From Planctomycetota bacterium (GTDB taxonomy: Bacteria > Planctomycetota > Planctomycetia > Pirellulales > Pirellulaceae), in NCBI GenBank assembly GCA_026692885.1, contig JAPLNJ010000886.1, positions 1 through 25,544 of the forward strand: a stretch of DNA of 25,544 bases. The letters are read 5' to 3'. The notes below the pieces were generated by a model, which saw only the letters and a list, made by a program, of their open reading frames with translations, was not told where the DNA came from and ran no database searches. Positions 23,567 to 25,544 of this stretch are shown here, piece after piece; within the stretch, counting starts at the first letter, position 1, and every line of letters begins with the position of its first letter. Made by a program: the position numbers and the translations under genes.

Positions 23567-25429
23567 ATGACCACGGACTGGCGTGAAACTTGGCGTAAGA
23601 AACTGGTGCCTGCCGACGCGGCGCTGCATCACATCAAGCCGGGCAATCGGGTCTTCATCGGCTCGGCCTGTGGCGAGCCCCAGGCACTGGTCCGCGCGCT
23701 GGTTGAAAGCGGCGTGAACGCGGAAGACACGGAACTGCTGAACGTGCTGACCATGGGCGTCGCTCCGTACACGGACCCCAAGTATGCTGAACGGTTTCGG
23801 GCCAACGCCTTCTTCATCGGCAACAGCATCCGCGAAGCCGTCAGCCAAGTGCGCGCCGACTACACGCCGGTGTTCTTCTCGCAGATTCCCGCCATGTTTC
23901 GCTCGGGACGCATCAAGATTAACGTGGCGCTGATCATGGTCAGCCCGCCGGACGAGCACGGCTTCTGCAGCCTGGGCGTCTCGGTGGATGTGACCCGCAC
24001 CGCCGCCCAGTGCGCGAAACTGGTGATCGCCCAGGTCAACAGCTACATGCCGCGTACGCACGGCAATAGCTTTATTCACGTGCGCGACATCCATTACCTG
24101 GTGGAGCATAACGAACCGCTGCTCGAGTGGCCCGTGGTTACCGAACACGATGAAGTCTCGCAGCGGATCGCCGAGAACGTCGCCTCGCTGATCGACGACG
24201 GCGACACCCTCCAGTTGGGCATCGGCCGGTTGCCCGACACGGTCCTGCTGTCGCTGACCGATAAGAAAGACCTGGGGATCCACACCGAGATGTTCTCCGA
24301 CGGCGTGATGCGTCTGGTGCAGGCCGGCGTCGTGACCGGCAAACGCAAGACCATCCACCAGGGCAAGATCATCGGCAGCTTCGCGGCCGGCAGCCAGGAC
24401 CTGTTCTGTTTCCTGGACAATAATCCCCAGTTTGAGATGCATCCCTCGGACTACACCAACGACCCGCGAGTCATCGCCCAGAACGACCACCTCGTGGCCA
24501 TCAACTCCACAATCGAAATCGATCTGACCGGTCAGGCCGTCGCCGACTCGATTGGCGAGGTGTTGTACAGCGGCATGGGGGGCCACGCGGACTTCATGCG
24601 GGGTGCCGCCATGGCGCGGGATGGCAAGCCGGTGTTGGCCCTGCCCAGCACGGCGAAGACGCCCGACGGGAGGAAGAGTCGCATCGTCCCGTTCATCCAG
24701 CAGGGGGCCGGGATCGTGACGACCCGCGGTGATATCCACTACGTGGTCACCGAGTACGGTGTCGCCTATTTGCACGGCAAGAATATGCGGGAGCGGGCCA
24801 TGTCGTTGATCACCATCGCCCACCCGGATTTCCGTGCCGAGTTATTGCACGCCGCCAAACGCCGCCGGCTGGTGTATGCCAATCAGATTCTTCCCACCCC
24901 CCACCCGTACCCCCAGGAACTGGAGGAACACGTTCAGCTACACGACGGCTCGGAGGTCACGGTGCGGCCGATTCGTCCCGACGACGAGACGAAGATCAAA
25001 GGCATGTTCTACTCGTTCAGCGAGCAGACCAAGTACCTGCGGTACCACGGCACGCTCAAGTCGCTGCCGCACAATCGGCTGCAGACGTTCTGCAACGTGG
25101 ACTACGAAACGGAGATGGCTCTGGTGGTCGAGATCGGCGACACCGGCCACGAAGAGATCATCGGCGTCGGCCGTTACATGACGACCCCGGCCAAGCATTC
25201 GGCCGAGATGGCGTTTGTGATGCGTGACGACTGGCAACGCAAGAATCTGGGCACCCACCTGTTCAAGCGTCTGGTGGAGATCGCGAGCGAGGCAGGCATT
25301 CACACGTTCCACGCTGACGTACTGCCGGAGAACAGCGGTATGCTGAAGATCTTCCACCGTTCTGGCCTGAACACCGAAACCGTCACCGAGGAAGGCGTGG
25401 TCCGCGTGACCATGCGACTGCCGGAGTAG
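23567..25429 (+). CDS. Acetyl-CoA hydrolase/CoA-transferase fused to a GNAT acetyltransferase domain
   Basis: A 620-residue two-domain protein. Residues 1-450 are a family I CoA-transferase of the acetyl-CoA hydrolase/4-hydroxybutyrate CoA-transferase type: VSPPDEHGFCSLG (125-137), DTLQLGIGRLPD (213-224), GIHTEMFSDG with catalytic Glu241, and GAGIVTTRGDIHYVVTEYGV (380-399). Residues about 460-620 are a GNAT domain of the kind found at the end of Pat proteins (VTVRPIRPDDE, SFSEQTKYLRYHG, VDYETEMALVVE, DDWQRKNLGTHLFKRLVE, DVLPENSGML). In the acetyl-CoA loop the usual QxxGxG reads QRKNLG, so Asn560 replaces the first glycine. The start is ATG 23567, with GAGAGG just upstream. The transferase would move CoA between acetate and another acid or hydrolyse acetyl-CoA. 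The GNAT domain may acetylate protein lysines, with Acs the obvious candidate. The architecture is named in databases but its biology is poorly known. Confidence 0.93.
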   Translation: MTTDWRETWRKKLVPADAALHHIKPGNRVFIGSACGEPQALVRALVESGVNAEDTELLNVLTMGVAPYTDPKYAERFRANAFFIGNSIREAVSQVRADYTPVFFSQIPAMFRSGRIKINVALIMVSPPDEHGFCSLGVSVDVTRTAAQCAKLVIAQVNSYMPRTHGNSFIHVRDIHYLVEHNEPLLEWPVVTEHDEVSQRIAENVASLIDDGDTLQLGIGRLPDTVLLSLTDKKDLGIHTEMFSDGVMRLVQAGVVTGKRKTIHQGKIIGSFAAGSQDLFCFLDNNPQFEMHPSDYTNDPRVIAQNDHLVAINSTIEIDLTGQAVADSIGEVLYSGMGGHADFMRGAAMARDGKPVLALPSTAKTPDGRKSRIVPFIQQGAGIVTTRGDIHYVVTEYGVAYLHGKNMRERAMSLITIAHPDFRAELLHAAKRRRLVYANQILPTPHPYPQELEEHVQLHDGSEVTVRPIRPDDETKIKGMFYSFSEQTKYLRYHGTLKSLPHNRLQTFCNVDYETEMALVVEIGDTGHEEIIGVGRYMTTPAKHSAEMAFVMRDDWQRKNLGTHLFKRLVEIASEAGIHTFHADVLPENSGMLKIFHRSGLNTETVTEEGVVRVTMRLPE

Positions 25430-25544
25430 AACGTGGCATCGGACGCACTCAAGATCTGATGGACCTGGAAAGACTCAGCGGCGGCGAGGTACCATAGGGC
25501 GATTGAGATGGCGCGGCCAGGCCCCGGCAACGCGATCGTGGACA
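25430..25544. other. Window end, no feature seen
   Basis: 115 bases after the last stop codon. I see no terminator hairpin with a T-run, no repeat of the families above, and no plausible start of a further gene. Confidence 0.5.

Overview
This is a GC-rich bacterial chromosome segment that most likely comes from a planctomycete, possibly a Pirellulales-type genome. That placement is inferred from gene content, with no database search. The signs are an ECF sigma factor next to a cytosolic Ser/Thr kinase with a zinc-finger N-terminus, membrane proteins led by the same small Cys4 zinc ribbon, an orphan HicB-like ribbon-helix-helix protein, and many intergenic double hairpins that begin TCGTAG or GTAGG.

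Layout. Positions 1-8753 are all minus strand: a truncated polytopic membrane protein with an N-terminal zinc ribbon (1-2730); a kinase/TolB-like/TPR protein (2819-5449) four bases behind its ECF sigma factor (5454-6047); a secreted permuted NlpC/P60-like hydrolase (6339-8321); and a tiny two-helix membrane protein (8550-8753). An AT-richer, phage-like KilA-N gene (8919-9740, plus) follows, with a nested palindrome just downstream. Next is pyrF (9920-11137, plus). Its 3' end runs into a convergent PemK/MazF-type toxin-antitoxin pair (10496-11202, minus), and both pyrF and the toxin appear to have lost their own C-termini. From 11366 to 17548 a minus-strand block encodes, in transcription order, a HerA-like ATPase, a zinc-ribbon/DUF4190-like membrane protein, a GNAT acetyltransferase, a degenerate M16 subunit and an active M16 protease. 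The right end is plus strand: a ribbon-helix-helix protein with a clear terminator (18086-18703), then AMP-forming acetyl-CoA synthetase (19062-21017), a fused NDP-forming acyl-CoA synthetase (21304-23508) and a CoA-transferase/hydrolase fused to a GNAT domain (23567-25429).

How the genes work together. The last three genes form an acetate/acetyl-CoA node with three different chemistries. The GNAT domain that Pat/PatZ-type protein acetyltransferases carry on an NDP-forming synthetase-like scaffold is found here on the CoA-transferase instead, beside an Acs that has the usual target lysine. This is the best candidate for an under-described system in the window. The second candidate is a family of structured intergenic repeats: stems differ between copies but keep pairing, and the loop centres and outer TCGTAG/CTACGA arms are kept. 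The third is the mutual 3'-end capture between pyrF and the toxin gene. No tRNA, rRNA, CRISPR array or complete insertion sequence was seen.
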